Positions 11,443 through 25,000 of a stretch of 64,000 nucleotides of DNA are shown here, piece by piece. The DNA is from Corticium candelabrum (taxonomy: Eukaryota; Porifera; Homoscleromorpha; Homosclerophorida; Plakinidae). The notes below the pieces were generated by a model. It did not search any database. It saw only the letters and a list, made by a program, of their open reading frames with translations, and had not been told where the DNA came from. Numbering within the stretch: position 1 is the first letter of the stretch; each line of letters opens with the position of its first letter. The translations under genes were made by a program, and so were the position numbers. Location of the stretch: NCBI RefSeq assembly GCF_963422355.1, contig NC_085089.1, forward strand, positions 2,136,456 through 2,200,455. The letters run 5' to 3'.

Positions 11443-14400
11443 CTACGCAGCCTCTTGCAACTGGCATCGAAACGTTGCCTTGACTTTTTTCAACATTTCA
11501 GGGTTTGTAAGAACATCTATGGCTGTCATTGCTATACTCTTAGCTGCAATAAGAGTCTTGCTGTGAGCATAGTCCGTGTTTGCTGCCGCGGTGAAATGAC
11601 GAGTGTGATTAAAAGCATCTGTTCCAATACTGTACAATGGATGAATGGAGGGGACGGTATGGGACACGTTGCCCATATCCGTAGACCCTGCCATCCTCTC
11701 TTTCTCATCAAACTGCACACCCAGGCTCTCCGAGTTACTTCGGAACAGTTGCATGAGATCTGAGTTGTTGATCACATTGGAATACCTGCATATTTCCTCG
11801 ACATCAACTTGACAGCCATTTGCTTGAGCTGCTGATTCAAATATGTTTTTCACCTTGCCGGCTAGCACATCGAGTTCTGCTGCTGTAGGAGTGCGCACAA
11901 AATACTCAAGAGTTGATTTTTCGGGTATGATGTTAGGCTTAGCTCCACCATTAGAAATTATGCCATGGACTCTCCAGTCTGGTTTCATTTGTTGTCGGAG
12001 CATCGATATAGCATTGTATGCAGAGACAGCCGCGTCAAGGGCATTGATGCCTTCCCAAGGAAACGCAGCAGCGTGAGAGGCTTTGCCAGTAAACGTTGCA
12101 TTCAGACAGCAGACCGATATGAATGTGGCGACGGTAGAATCTGAAGGAAATGGATGTACCATGAGAGCAATATCGATGTCTTGGAAACAGCCCTGTTCGA
12201 TCATTTTGACTTTCCCTCCTATCGCTTCTTCTGCTGGTGTTCCCATGATAGTTAGACGACCGAGTGGTTTCTCGCTTGTTTCTAGCCCAGCTCTGATGCC
12301 AATTGCAGCAGCACATCCTAAACACAAAATTGCCGTCAACTGACCTTTTTTATTTAATGTATTCACACATGCACACATGCAGAACAGAAGTGCTTCTGTG
12401 TCCTTTGAGTATATGCTACTCAGTTAGTCACGTTACTTTACAAAGTCCCATTTCTGATGGCTCATAGCTAAAAAAATGAGTATGCTACTCAGTTAGTCAC
12501 AATGTCCCGTTTCTGATGGCTCATTCAGTGGCGAATCCAGGCGGGGCCGCAGGCCCCCTCTTTTGTTCTCTGTAGTAATATATGATCTAGTTTAGAGTAC
12601 ATGTGATCTCGGCAATTTGCAGAGCTCTCATGCACTCTAAGCCAATACGCATGCACACAGTACAGTACACACTGTCTCGTACAGTACTGCACATGTACCA
12701 AGTTGGCATGCATTGCACATGCCCTTCAGTGGTCTACCGCGTGTCACAAGCAGCTAGTTTCCGTTTCAAATACAGATGGAAAAAAAAGAGGAAGCCTTGA
12801 CGTCATGTCTTTCTTAGACCTGCTGGGAAAAGAGCTTGTCAACCATTTGATTCTCAATCTAGCTGTCTCTTCCATCGTTGATGAATCAGTCAACGAAGAG
12901 CAGTCTATTGACGGGGAGTCTGGTTTTTGGCGGTGATAACATGGCAGAGACATTCGCGTGGATAGTGCAGTGGCAGACGTAGCGGCAGCTGCTGTACAGC
13001 TGCTGGACTGAACTTATATCTCATTTCAATCAGGTTAATATGATCTCTATCAGGTATGCTTCTCTTGCCAGAAATGCCATCAGGCGTAGTGGCATTCCCA
13101 AAGAGATAATTCATCAGTTAAAGAAAACTCTTCGCACTGACTTGCACTCAGCAGACTCTCTGCCAGAGGAGGTTGACGGGTGGGTAAGACGCTGGCAAAA
13201 GTGGAACCAAGAGGCACTACCGAAGTCATTATCTGAAACTGTCTTACAACCAACAGCGGTCTCTATACCCTAACATTTCATGTCTTCTTCATCTATTACT
13301 CGTTGCTCCTGTCACATCTAGCTGCTTCTCTTGAGCGGGCTAATTCAGCCCTAGCTTACATGAAAATAGAGCTACAGTGCACCATGTGTCAGGACCGACT
13401 CAACGACTCGATTCTACTATACAGCCACAAGGACATACCTCTAAACTAGAAAAAAGTCATAGATAATTTGGCTTCAAAGGCACCAAGACGAATGTTACTA
13501 GAAGACCCTCTGAACCATCCCGATGACGAGTACAGTACTAGCTTTGAGTGTTACAGTAGCAGCAATATCAGTATGGTGTACTGAGTACACTAGCAGAAAT
13601 GCTCATGATAAAGACTCAAGTAGCAACTGTTTAAAATGTGTATCCTCTTAGTTAGAAACTGGCACCAAAATAATGCAATTATTTGCGTTAAATGATCGTA
13701 TTTGTTCAAAATATTGCATTTTCTGAAATGTGTGGGCATGTCATTGACCTCCCCTTTAGGTAAATCCTGGATCCACTACTGCTCATAGCAAAAAATTAGT
13801 ACTTATAGGTACTATGATACACTAATTGATACACTATGTCTCTATCAAACGTCGGCAACCATTCTATTGACGACTTCCAGAAGGCATTAAGTGTCCACCA
13901 ACCACTGGTCTTGGTGTATAGGTTGAAGCTAGAGGTATCAAGACGAAGTACCAGTTTCTATAGCTTCAGGACTACACTCGATTCAGGAAGACCTGAACAT
14001 AAGTCGGATAATAATGATTGGAATGTTAATCAGAGTAACATCACCTTGTTACAAACAGTAAGAAAAAGGGCCTGTATCATTTCTCACACAACAAAACAGT
14101 GTGAGAGGTGCCTGTGCTAGTAATAGTAATCATAGGCAAAACCTTGTAGGTGCTGCAACATACAGAACCAAATTTCAAAAAAATCTACACAAAGAAGGGG
14201 CAAAGCATGCAGCCTCTAGTAGGAGACACGTTCATTGAACTTTCAACCATTGCACTTGCATGCAAATGTACGTACAACTGTGTATTACGTGTTAACTTAA
14301 TTACATTCAAAATGGCTCAGAAGTTACGCGCTCTTCTTCTCTTCCGTTTTTGCCATAAAGCAAGAGCTCTCATGACTCTCCTAACTCTTTCAGCAGAAGA

Positions 14401-14786
14401 GCTAACCTCTTCCAGAAGACCAGAAGAGATAAAGAAACGCGCCCCTAGCTAGAGTCTCGAGATCGTGACCTACCAGCTTCAGCAATGAGATTGTGTCCAC
14501 ATGCATGTCCAATTTCAGGCAGAGCGTCGTATTCACATATAACCGCCACATTAGGACCGCACACTCGTTCTTCGTTTCCTCTCCAAGTGGCCTTAAATGC
14601 GGTTTCTAGACAGTAACCAGACTGGACGTCGAAACCTTGCTCTGTGAGATACTTCGTCAGAGTAGCGTGCGCCTCGTGCTCTTCCATAGCAAGTTCGGGT
14701 CTATCCCATATCGCTTCAGAAAGACTGCGCAAGCTGGCTGTCTCCCTATCGATTGCAGCTAGAGCAGCAGCTTTCAGATCAGTCAT
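11443..14786 (-). CDS. Peptidase M20 domain-containing protein 2-like, gene c
   Basis: Two exons on the minus strand, 14786-14474 and 12317-11443, encode about 395 residues. Exon 1 starts MTDLKAAALAAID and ends at the conserved GHACGHNLIAEAG junction. Exon 2 starts CAAAIGIRAGL and contains GTPAEE, LMVHP, ASHAAAFPWEG, GSTDMGNVSH and FNHTRHF. All metal-site residues expected for the M20D group are present, so it looks functional: a cytosolic dipeptidase of the carnosine-synthase proofreading type. The ATG at 14786 is preferred because the upstream extension lacks an ATG and is not shared by paralogues. The 2.16-kb intron is unusually long for the cluster because of a dead hAT element. The gene is divergent from the CD36-family gene at 16075. 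Confidence 0.92.
12526..13780 (+). mobile_element. Degenerate hAT DNA transposon in the intron of M20 gene c
   Basis: The left end CAGTGGCGAATCCAGG and right end CCTGGATCCACTACT(G) form imperfect terminal inverted repeats of the common CAGTGGCGGATCCAG type. GCTCAT flanks both sides (12519-12524 and 13781-13786) as a probable target-site duplication. Inside, the + strand keeps a hAT transposase C-terminus in fragments: LPEEVDGWVRRWQKWN (about 13160), then YPNIS..LL, APVTSS, SERANSALAYMKIEL, MCQDRLNDSILLYSHKDI and a terminal PRRMLLEDPLN (to about 13515). Stops and frameshifts interrupt it and the N-terminal half is missing. It lies antisense to its host gene. Confidence 0.8.
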
Positions 14787-14937
14787 GATGGATGCTTTGA
14801 CCTCGAACTCCCCTGCCTCGTCCGCGTCGTCTCTGGACCACTTCACGGATTGACGCACGCGCAGTAGACGTTAGTTACGTTAATTAGCTAAGGCCTTGGG
14901 CTGCGTACAGAATGCTTGCCATGTTGCATGTATGAAA

Positions 14938-15141
14938 CAAGTCCAAAAACATTTTGAGAAAATGATGGGTATGTAAAGATGGGTATATACTTATGTCATT
15001 TATGCCCATCTCCTACATCACACTCCTTTTACCTATATCGCTTGCAGCAGTTGTGAATGTGATGTAGGAGATGGCCATAAATGACATAAGTACATACCCA
15101 TCCCTACATACCATCGTTTTCTCAAAATGTTTTTGGACTTG
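14938..15141. repeat. Fold-back (hairpin) element flanked by direct repeats
   Basis: Arms 14938-15025 and 15055-15141 are nearly perfect reverse complements around a 29-nt loop. The outermost bases read CAAGTCCAAAAACATTTTGA on one arm and its complement on the other. Immediately outside, a direct repeat begins GGCCTTGGGCTGCGTAC (about 14892-14927) and recurs at 15150-15190. The element lies in the promoter interval between M20 gene c and the CD36-family gene. Confidence 0.85.
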
Positions 15142-16074
15142 CTAGTTAGGGCCTTGGGCTGCGTACTAACGAATGCTTGCCGTGTTGCGCGGCGCATTGT
15201 TAGAGTCTTGCTTTCCGAAGAGACGGGTCCAGATGAAACAAGTTACAGTTCCTAAGCGACTCAGTCGTTCGTACGTTGTAGACTGCACATTAGCGTCTTG
15301 AACGACTTGCAATCGCTCGGTCTTTCGCACTTTCCTCCGTTTCTTTCTACGAATGGAGACCTTATACTACGATACAAAAGAACTTGCGTGATGCAAAAAC
15401 GCACACGAACCCCGCACATAATCACGTGACACAAAGTGCCTTCATTCTTAATAACAGCCGAACCATCGCCGTATGTGTGCTTTTCGCCGTCGCTTGAAGG
15501 TGAGTCTGTGATGCGAAAGCACATTTTACTTTCGCCTAAGCAAATATCAAAGTCTACACGAAGCGCGGTAAAACAAAACCTACACTTATCGGACGTTATT
15601 TGGAAAACCGCCCCGTTCGCTTTTGTTTTCTAACCTTAGTTAGCATAATGCTCCGCTATCAAGTTTGCTCTGAGATAGCGCCAAACTTCCCAACTTGATG
15701 TGCGACCAGAAACGTTTAGCGCCGAGGGCGGAGTCAGAGATACGCAGACCGCTCCTCTAGATATTCCAGTAATTAAAAGTTTAGCAGCCTGCCTTGGCAC
15801 CACACTCCTACACTAAAAATTGTAACTAAAAAGAGGGTGGCTAGCGAGGCGCACATGACTTGCATGGTTTTCACGAACGCGCATCAATTCTTAGTAGAAA
15901 AATTAGACATATTCTTCACTAAATGTAAGTAACACTTTACGACAGTCTTATCATGGTTTTCGAAAGCTCATATCTGTAAACACAGTTAATACTTAATTAA
16001 CTTAATCAATAATGAAATTAAAGACATTAGCGTGTCATCTCGAACCCGGATATAGAACCGCCCAGGAGTTTGCC
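15142..16074. other. Intergenic, CpG-richer promoter interval
   Basis: Region upstream of the CD36-family gene. 15180-15760 is visibly richer in CpG than its surroundings and contains CACGTG-like sites (for example ATCACGTGAC near 15421). A 65- to 87-residue open frame occurs on each strand but neither resembles a known protein. Confidence 0.5.
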
Positions 16075-19000
16075 ATGGCGCAGCCGAAGAGTCGTGGTGC
16101 TTGTCGTTATGTCGCTGCCATTGTGTTTCTTCTTATCGGATTAGCTCTTGTCTTCTTGTCCGTGTTTCTTTTTCCCGTGGTGCTGGAACGCGTAGTCAAG
16201 AAAGTAAGAATGAGCAGACAACTTTCGGTCGCACTTTCGTCGACAATTTGTGTTCACAGAAACTGGAAGAGACCGACGTTGTACTTCGACCTGGGTCCAA
16301 AGGGTTTGACGAGTGGAAAACTCCTGGTTCAACTGTTTATTACAAAGTCTACTTCTTCAATGTCACGAATCCTGATCACGTGATCACCGGCAGTAAGCCC
16401 TTACTGTCGGTAGTGGGGCCCTACGTCTATAGGTAATGGTAGCAAAATTTGTAAGTACGCATCCTAGGCCTTGCTTGTGGGTCATTGTACTAATTTGCAA
16501 AATGAAGTTAATTAAATGTACAGTCTATATAGTGAATGGTAAAAATGTCAGATTTTAGTAGTTATTTAATTTATACGGTTGTTGATGCGTAGTGTACCAC
16601 TAACATTGAGCGAGATGTACGACATTCACTGTCGCAGGTTCAGTGTGTATAGTCAAGCAGAACAGCATTGCAACATTGCAAGACAGGTTTCACACATTGA
16701 CAACAAACAAACACAATATTAAGTCACAAACGGTTTAGTTAGGCATGCACTGTTAATGCATTTCAGTCGGACTTTCTAATAAAAGCAGTCGAGTTTGGAC
16801 TGCATGACATTCATGATTGGCTGTTCATGACCTGTAGCTAGCACACTAGCAACATGAAAGGCAGTGCTATAAGCAATAAAACCAAGCAAGTTGCATCTTG
16901 GACGTCATCTGGGTACAAATTGTTAATGGAATGGACCATATGCACAGTCGTTAGCTTTATATCAGCTGTGTGATAGGACCGAAACGATAGACTCAAGCCA
17001 GTCTCTTCCCGCACTTGCCATTTCTCATATGTCACTCTGGAGCAGAGAGACTGGTAAAGTACCAGACTGCCTTCTTCCGGTGCGACTTACTTGGACGATG
17101 TGCCTAATACACAATCTTTGAATACTTCAAACAGACAGTGTTACAGAAACGCTTCCGGGAGCTCTTAAGTGGTCGCCACTTGTAACATAATATTGTGCAT
17201 TTGTTACTAATTGCTTTCTTCTCGACAAGTGATTTCTGTACAGTATACGTTATAGGCTCATGTGTGCCAGACAGTATCTAGTCTACTGCAAAACAGGCTT
17301 TCAAAGAAATGAGGCATGAGGTGTCAAACCATTCGGTTGTTTTACTGGTATGTAACGATCACGGCAGACGTAAACACAATGTTGTAATCATACTAGAAGC
17401 CTTTTCTACTGAAAGCTGACATTGGTAACATGGTTAGAGAAGTCTATGGGCCAAGAGTAGAAAGACATTAAAGAAAAAGTGCTTGAAAATGCTTCGGCCC
17501 GAAAAGAAAGTGTGTAAACAATGACTACATAAGCATTTGCTGCTGCAAAGAGTTTTTGGCCAACAAGAGAAAACCCTTCACACAGAATGTGAATGAAGAG
17601 TTCACATGGCCTTTGCTAGTAGCCATACCACCTGCTGAGAAATGAGCAGATCTAATTGCACCAAAAAGCAGTCTGGTACCAGTTTCTCTCTGCTTCAGAG
17701 TGACACACAGGAGCAAGAAGAGACTGGCTCGGGCCTACTAAAACAGTATTAGCATTACAGTTAGAAGTGTCATGTCAAATATAGTATAGAATCTCTGGGA
17801 ATTGACTTGTTTGGTGCAGAATGATGCATCTTGTTTGTTTATTGAAGATATGAGAGCATACTCATACCTATGTGGCATGCTATCTACATTCATCACTAAA
17901 ACCCAAGTTGTAAACATGCATGGTCTTGGTGATGGTCAACACCTAAAAATGCAAAACCTCCTAGATGGGTCGTTTTCACAGCCCAGGCAATGGCTCAAAC
18001 ACAGTCGAAATTAAACATAGTTTTCCAGTGAGGGTACACTTAACATTTCTAGAGACCAGTAGTACAACCACGAACTCCACATGACTAATGTGATCTCAGC
18101 AGACAACTTTTTTTGTGAACAGTTACAAAACGAGTAGACACTTGCAATCCCAATGAGCTTTTTTATTTAGACCCTACACCTCCAAACGCACGTTTGCAGA
18201 CGAAGAGCACTCACTTGCAGATGATATGACTCTCATGAATGTCAAAAGATTTAAAAGTTTGATCCAACGACAACTTTATGTTGTAGCTGTTGATGTAAAT
18301 CTAGCAAATGTGCAATGGTTTGTGACATGCCATAAAAGATGTAATTCTAATAACTATTGTTGTGCTGGAAGGAATGTCACTTGTCTCAATCGATTAAGAC
18401 CTGTTTAACAAATACGTCAGTAATGAAGTTTTATTGTACATGTGGGCTCACCTTAGCTTCTGATTTGCTGTATGATAAGACTGTGAATGCACCTTGTGGC
18501 ATAAACTTTTTTTAGTTAATTAAACGTTTACATATTTCTACTTCTAGATGTGAGATTTTTGGTACAAAAGTAAAATGCTGAAAGCCTGTTTTACATACAT
18601 GTACTGGTATTTCTGCTTTACATTGCATCGTATTTTACATTTTAGAGGACTTACATGAGATGCACGGTAACAAAGCAGTTACTATCTTTTTAAGTGTTTG
18701 CATTGAAGAGGCTGAGGTGCTCTCCTAAGCACTCTTTTCTCGATGTGTACCAATTTTTGTTAAGAGTAATTGAAGAGCGTGGGTGCACAATCAGTTCACT
18801 ATCAGTATGTTTTGGTACTTGTGAGACAACAGACTATTGAAACAGTGTGTTGTTATTTGTCAGCAAAGTATGTTGTAATGTTTCTTGCTCTGTGACTTAC
18901 AATACTCACCAAGGTTATATTAGTATTAATAATTTATCACATGTTTGTTTGAAGTATTTGTTTATAGATTTGTATTCTTGGATGTTGACTGTATTACTAC

Positions 19001-22000
19001 CAAGTGTTTATGTATTACCGTAGAGATGTTCGTGTGAAGACGAATATCACCTTCAATGACAATCAAACAGTCCTGCAGTACAAGTTGCATTCATTCTATA
19101 TGTTTGATCGAGAGAAGACAGATGAAAGCTTGGATCCTGATCAAGATAACATAACAACTCTCAATATTCCATTTTTGGTATGATGAATATGATGTAAAGT
19201 TACCAGTTTTTCATAACACAAACCAGACTTCACCACAGATTAAATAGTCTCACGAAGTTATGCCATTTTTTCCTTCTGCATTTGGCTGGTTAGAGAGAAA
19301 CAGAAGTTTCTCTCTGGCTGACTACATAAGACTAATCACAGATATTGTAGTCTTTCTAATACACATAATGAATTTTTAATTATATGAGGAGGTGTTTAAA
19401 TTATTACTTAGCAGGAATTTGCAAAGAAAGGTGTTCAAGAGATAAAGCCTGCATTATCCTGCATGCGCTTTTGCACCTGTGGGTTTGTCTGGATGCAGCA
19501 TTTGATTGAGACGGTTAGAAACCGGTAGAGTTTGTGGACAACGAAAAAGATCTTGTCATAACAATAACAAAGAAGAGAGTCGAATGAATTGCTACCGCAT
19601 GTCAGTATCTTGAATCATGTGATATGTTCACATTATGCGAAGTGAGGGTTAGACACTTCAGTGCTCTTTCATTTATTATTTTTTGTTTTCTTGTTGCCAG
19701 ATGTATGTACTTACATGTCTGCCACTAGCTTATAAGAAATATTATCATACTATAAGCACTTGCACACATCATTGGGTAGATGCACACTATCACAATTATG
19801 TTTGTAATACAGTATGTTATTTTATCAAACAGGTCTTGATCACGATCTTGATGGTTTCTTGTTTTGTTGGGCAATCAACGAGTTGTTAAGATTTTAGACA
19901 TCTATTTTGCAGTGCTCGATTTGTTACTCAGTAGTTGGTAAACTAGCCATCTTCCAGTCTTTGTCTTTAATTACTCTGGTGCAGTTCTCAACTGCTGTTT
20001 ATATAAAAAGTGAAAGAGACAATCGCTAAGGATTTGAAGATATTTTTGAGTACACAATGTGACTAATGTTTGAATCATCTCAATGTGAAACTCTATTTAT
20101 AGGGTGTTGTTGATCGTGCAATGAACAGAGAAATACGAAATAGTACACTAGATATGCTGAAACAAATACTTGACCAAGCTCATGAGCAGTTGTTCATCAC
20201 AAAGGCACCAACTAAGTTGCTGTGGGGATATCAAGATAAGCTGACTGAGATTTTACATTTAGCACACTCTCTTCCCAATGCGATGTTTGGTCTTGTTGTG
20301 AGTTACTCTGTGCAGTAGAATGTACTATTTGATATGTATTATTTGTATTTCAAAATTGTAGTACAATGATTCAGACACCGATTGGAAAAACTACAGTAGC
20401 ATTCGTACTGGGTCTGATGACATCAATGCTGTTGGTCAATATGTAGAGTGGAGAGGTAAGACAAATCTATCCTACTGGGGTGGACCTCAAGCCAACATGA
20501 TTAATGGGACTGATGGTACATTGTTTCATCCTCACGTGAAGAGAAATGAAAGCTTGCAGCTGTTCATCGACAATCTTTACAGGTTGACTATAATTTGGAG
20601 TGCATTTATGTAATGAATCTTGCATACACTCGAATGTCTCTTATCCAACATCTGAGATATGGGCATGTCCACACCAGGCACTCATGAGAACATGCACAAT
20701 CAGCTGTTGCAAGTGTACATGTAATCATGCATTACGGACTGTATTACACGTCTAAATGGACAATGCAGCATGGAGCATATACACGTCATACACTACGTAC
20801 ATTCACTCTTGTGTAATTTTCACATGAGAAAGAACTTTCAACATTGTTCAAACTGATCTACTGCTTGTAAAATGTGTTTATCCTAAGATACTGGCAATTC
20901 TGAGATACGGGCAGTACCTGGTCCCAAGCTGTCCAGATAAGAGACATTTGAGTGTACCTAGGTACATGAGGTAATAAAGTCTTTCATTGTTACCCGAGGC
21001 CCGGATATCCGGGCTAAGGGTATAATAGTCATCTGATGTACTTTTTATTAGCATATATTTTATTTTATTAGCATTAGTTTAGATTTATACTCGATTAGCG
21101 TAGATGCAAATGAAGCTATTCTGACCAATAGCCAAGAAGTGGTGTCATTACTGACCAATAGACGAATGTGATGTCATCATAAGGCTCCACCTCTCATTGT
21201 TTGGTAGCTTCTAGCAAGAATTCGACCATCGGGCGTCCATCCTGTACATGGTGTACAGTCCTTTGCTTTACATAAGGGTTTAGCACATAGAAACTATGCT
21301 TATATAGTCTACATTTGCACATGCATGTTTTCCCACCAACAACCAGGTGTCTAGCTAGAGAGCCAAGGTGCTGGATTCAGGCACCATGCGGTACGTCTAG
21401 CTGTACTTGACTTGTAACATTTTGCTTGTTCCACAGTGTTTCTGCATAGTGGTTCTGCAGTCTGACAACTTGGATTTTTAGTGTGGGTGGCTGAGTGGCA
21501 GCGGTGTTGTTGCAAAACTTGTCGTCTTCAACATAAATTTTGGCGCTCCAAAGGAATTTGCGAAGGGGAATGTGCATTGTCCATGACAGCACGTCTGTTT
21601 GTCGGAAGAAGCGACTTACCTGTAAGTACGCAAGTCTGGAGACGCAGCTCTGCATCTTTGTTTAGCTAGAAAAATGCATTGGAAACCTTAGCTGAGATGC
21701 ATGGCTTGGGCTAAACCTCAGTATGGAAAAAAAAGATTATCACATGATGAGATGTGATTACATACACCCCTCAAGGGTTTAGCACTGTCATGTGCTTCTC
21801 TATTCATTTAATCAGTTGTGACATGCTGTTGATTATGGAGTTTTAGCTTAAGTGAAACTAATAACCCTACAGGTACTAACACCAAGTATACACTAACATC
21901 ATGGACATTTAGACAGATCTGGTTCGAGCAAAAATGCGTAACAAATGGTAAGACATATGATGTTGGGAAGGTTCAATGATTCATTGTATCATGACAAGGA

Positions 22001-25000
22001 CAGCAGTTTTGAAATTTGAACTTCCAAAGCTTCTAGAGCTTCTAGTGAACCACTATATTGTTGGAGGTATGGTGTTGTAGTACATGGAAGGTAGGGAAAT
22101 GGTAAGTTTGGTAATTCTAATAACTCTAGTCCAAAACTGTTTCGAAGCAAACTAACGTAAATTTGTACGAGCAGAAGTTATTTGGTTCCTTGGGGCCATA
22201 GCCCTTGTGTGTGATAAGCACATATGGCAGGTGCTTGTACATACACATCGACACTTCCAATGGACAGGTTTGACTTTTTACAAAATTATAACTTTATGAC
22301 ACTTTTGTTTATCAGTAGCTGTGTAGTTTTTGATTTGTTAATTGTTGGAAATGAATTTAGTCATGATGTGATTTGTTGTAGGTCATCTTACTTGGATTAT
22401 CAGAAGGATGTCAAGTTGACCTGGAGTTGGATGCCATTGTATCGTTTTGAGATGCCTAAATGGGAATTATGGAATGAGACCAGGTGTCCGCTAAATGCCC
22501 AGTTTTATGCAAACTGGCTCTATGGCATTCTCAATCTATCAAATGCAACAAAAGGTGAGGACATTATGTCTTAGTGTTCCAATAGGCACATTTAAGAGAC
22601 AAATTGGTTTTAATTTGCAACTTTCAGGATTCACAGTCTAACCATTGTGTAACTCTATGGTCACATGCACGTACTGTGCAGTATGAACAGTTCATCTATA
22701 ATATTGGCATCTGAAATATTAAGCTATATTGGCTGGAAGCACATTCGAACTGCTACCGTATTTTGTTTTTGTTTCATTTGGGCCATTACCTCCTACAAGT
22801 TGTGAAGAAATCAATGCACTTCAGCGTCTACTGTTAATGACATCGTGGACTATTATATTCTTCTAAATGCAAGCCTGAACAAATTGAAGCATTGATGGAT
22901 TTGATTCAAACTGCTTTGCAGCTTTTGTAATAAAATACTCTGACTGAACAGAAGACTCGCCCTAATTAGTATCACTTGCAGGGATGGAATTAGGTTGAAC
23001 AGTAGTACAGGTGCCTACTACGTACTAGAGTGCATGCTGGTATGTCTTAGCAGAAGTGGACAAGTGAAACAACTCGCCTCTGTCCAGCATCTAGTCAAGC
23101 GTATGAAACAGATGGATGGTAGACTTTAGGTTTTCTATTGCTACACAACATAGATTATCTCATTCCAACATTTAATTGAAGCCCTGTGGCTTATCATGGA
23201 CAGAAACTGTATTTAGGTACATAGATCTAATAATATATAGTACACTGTATATGCGCATCTACCACCCACTCTACCACACTATTAATATGAGTTGGATTAA
23301 TTTTAGTGCTTGGTTCACATCAGAAACACTAATGGGCCCTTCCAATTACTGAGTTAGTGTTTTGCTCTTGAGATATATGTAGCTATCAGACAACAAGTAT
23401 CACAGCAGTGTAGCTTTCAAAGGCCAATAGCTTTCTGTTTGGGCTATATGACTTTGTTGTAATATCAGTGGAAAAGATGACGTACGAGTGTCTACGTAGT
23501 CATCTATCAATGTTTGTGTTTGTCTTCAGCACCAATCTATACTTCCTTCCCATACTTTTTGGATGCTGATCCAGAAATCAGGAGAAACATAAGTGGACTG
23601 AGAGAAGGCGATCCTGAATCAGATTCGTCTTTTCTAGACATCGAACCGGTGTGAAATTTCCCTTCTCTCTAATAGTGAGATTTACTACTATAATGGCTGT
23701 CTGATCTGCAGATCACTGGATTGGTCATGAGATTCCAGAAGCAAGTGCAAGTAAATGCAAGAGTACAGCAATATAATACAACAGGTGGAGATTACCCTAA
23801 TTGGAGGTCAGCTTCAGTTTAATTAAGTGTGCTATGTGCAACGATGTCAATCCCAAACAATAGAAACATTGTTGCCTGCAGTCTGGATTTGATGTGGTAG
23901 CTCTATGGAACAAACTTGTCAACATGAGACACACATTTCACTTGGACTACTACACTGTAGTAGCGTGAATTGCATGATTTGTTATTCGTACAGCTGCAGT
24001 ACGGTCATCCTGTTCTGTTGTGTATAACAACTTCTTGTATTACAGTCAAACGTCTTACATACATGATGCGCTTATCCCAGTTTTCTATGTTAACGAGGTG
24101 ACAACTTCAGTGAGAACTTGGTGGAGTCATTAATCAAATTTGTGTTTTATGCCAGACTGCTACTGCTGATTATTCTCATGTAAATCTCATTGCCAATGGT
24201 ATTCGTTGGGGAGCTACAGCACTTGGAGGTATGCCTTATAACCAATCATAATGACTCCTGTCTAGGTGTTTGTATCTTTTGGCTTGGGCACACTGAATTA
24301 ATTAAGTGGCTTTTGTTAAACAAATTTAACTTGTGCTGCCAAAATTATGTATTTGCCTAGTTAAATGAGTTTATTACTTAAGAAATTCCGTGACAGTTGT
24401 GATTATTTAAATCTAATTTAATCATCATAAACAAAAAAATGTTTCTATCTTTGAATATTGCCTTTTTGTATATTTGCAGTTGTTTGTATGGGAATTCAAA
24501 CTAGATGCATAGGCTGTTGTTGAGTGATAAAATGATGCACCCACTGCTGGTGCTCTACATCTAAAATTGTAGTTAGTCACTTGTAGCCAGTCCCTACTGT
24601 TTCCAGCAAGTGCAAGACATGCAGAAGAGATCACGAGTATGAGAGAGCACTTCCAACAGCCTTTTACGTCAAAAGCCTGTGACTGGTGGTCATTTCTGAT
24701 CTTGATAGCACATACATTGCCTAGCATAAGTCTGGATGCAGAGAGGTCACTTTCTATACTGAAGGCTGGATTAAAACTTATGCATGGTCAGGTTTGGCAG
24801 AGGAGCTTGTTACACGTCTATTAGTAAGGAACACAGTTCACGGAAAGAATAGCACTAAACAAGAATATTCTATGTGTCAAACATATCTATACCTCAGGAT
24901 ATTGTATGCCATCATTGTATGCCATCACACCAAGGGTCATAATCCCTCCTGAACCAGGCACGGTCTGTGGATAATCATTTGTTTCGAACATCCCGGATCT

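Noticed and set aside
15261-15633. Overlapping open frames on both strands upstream of the CD36-family gene
   Set aside because: No recognisable domain on either strand; probably the lower stop density of a CpG-richer promoter region.
16012-16074. Upstream in-frame ATG of the CD36-family gene
   Set aside because: It would add 21 residues before the usual short cytoplasmic N-terminus; the ATG at 16075 gives normal family length. Not excluded.
20990-21810. Repeat X as a solo long terminal repeat
   Set aside because: Size and TGTT-like start are compatible, but no matching CA end, short target duplication or internal element was found, so the class is left open.
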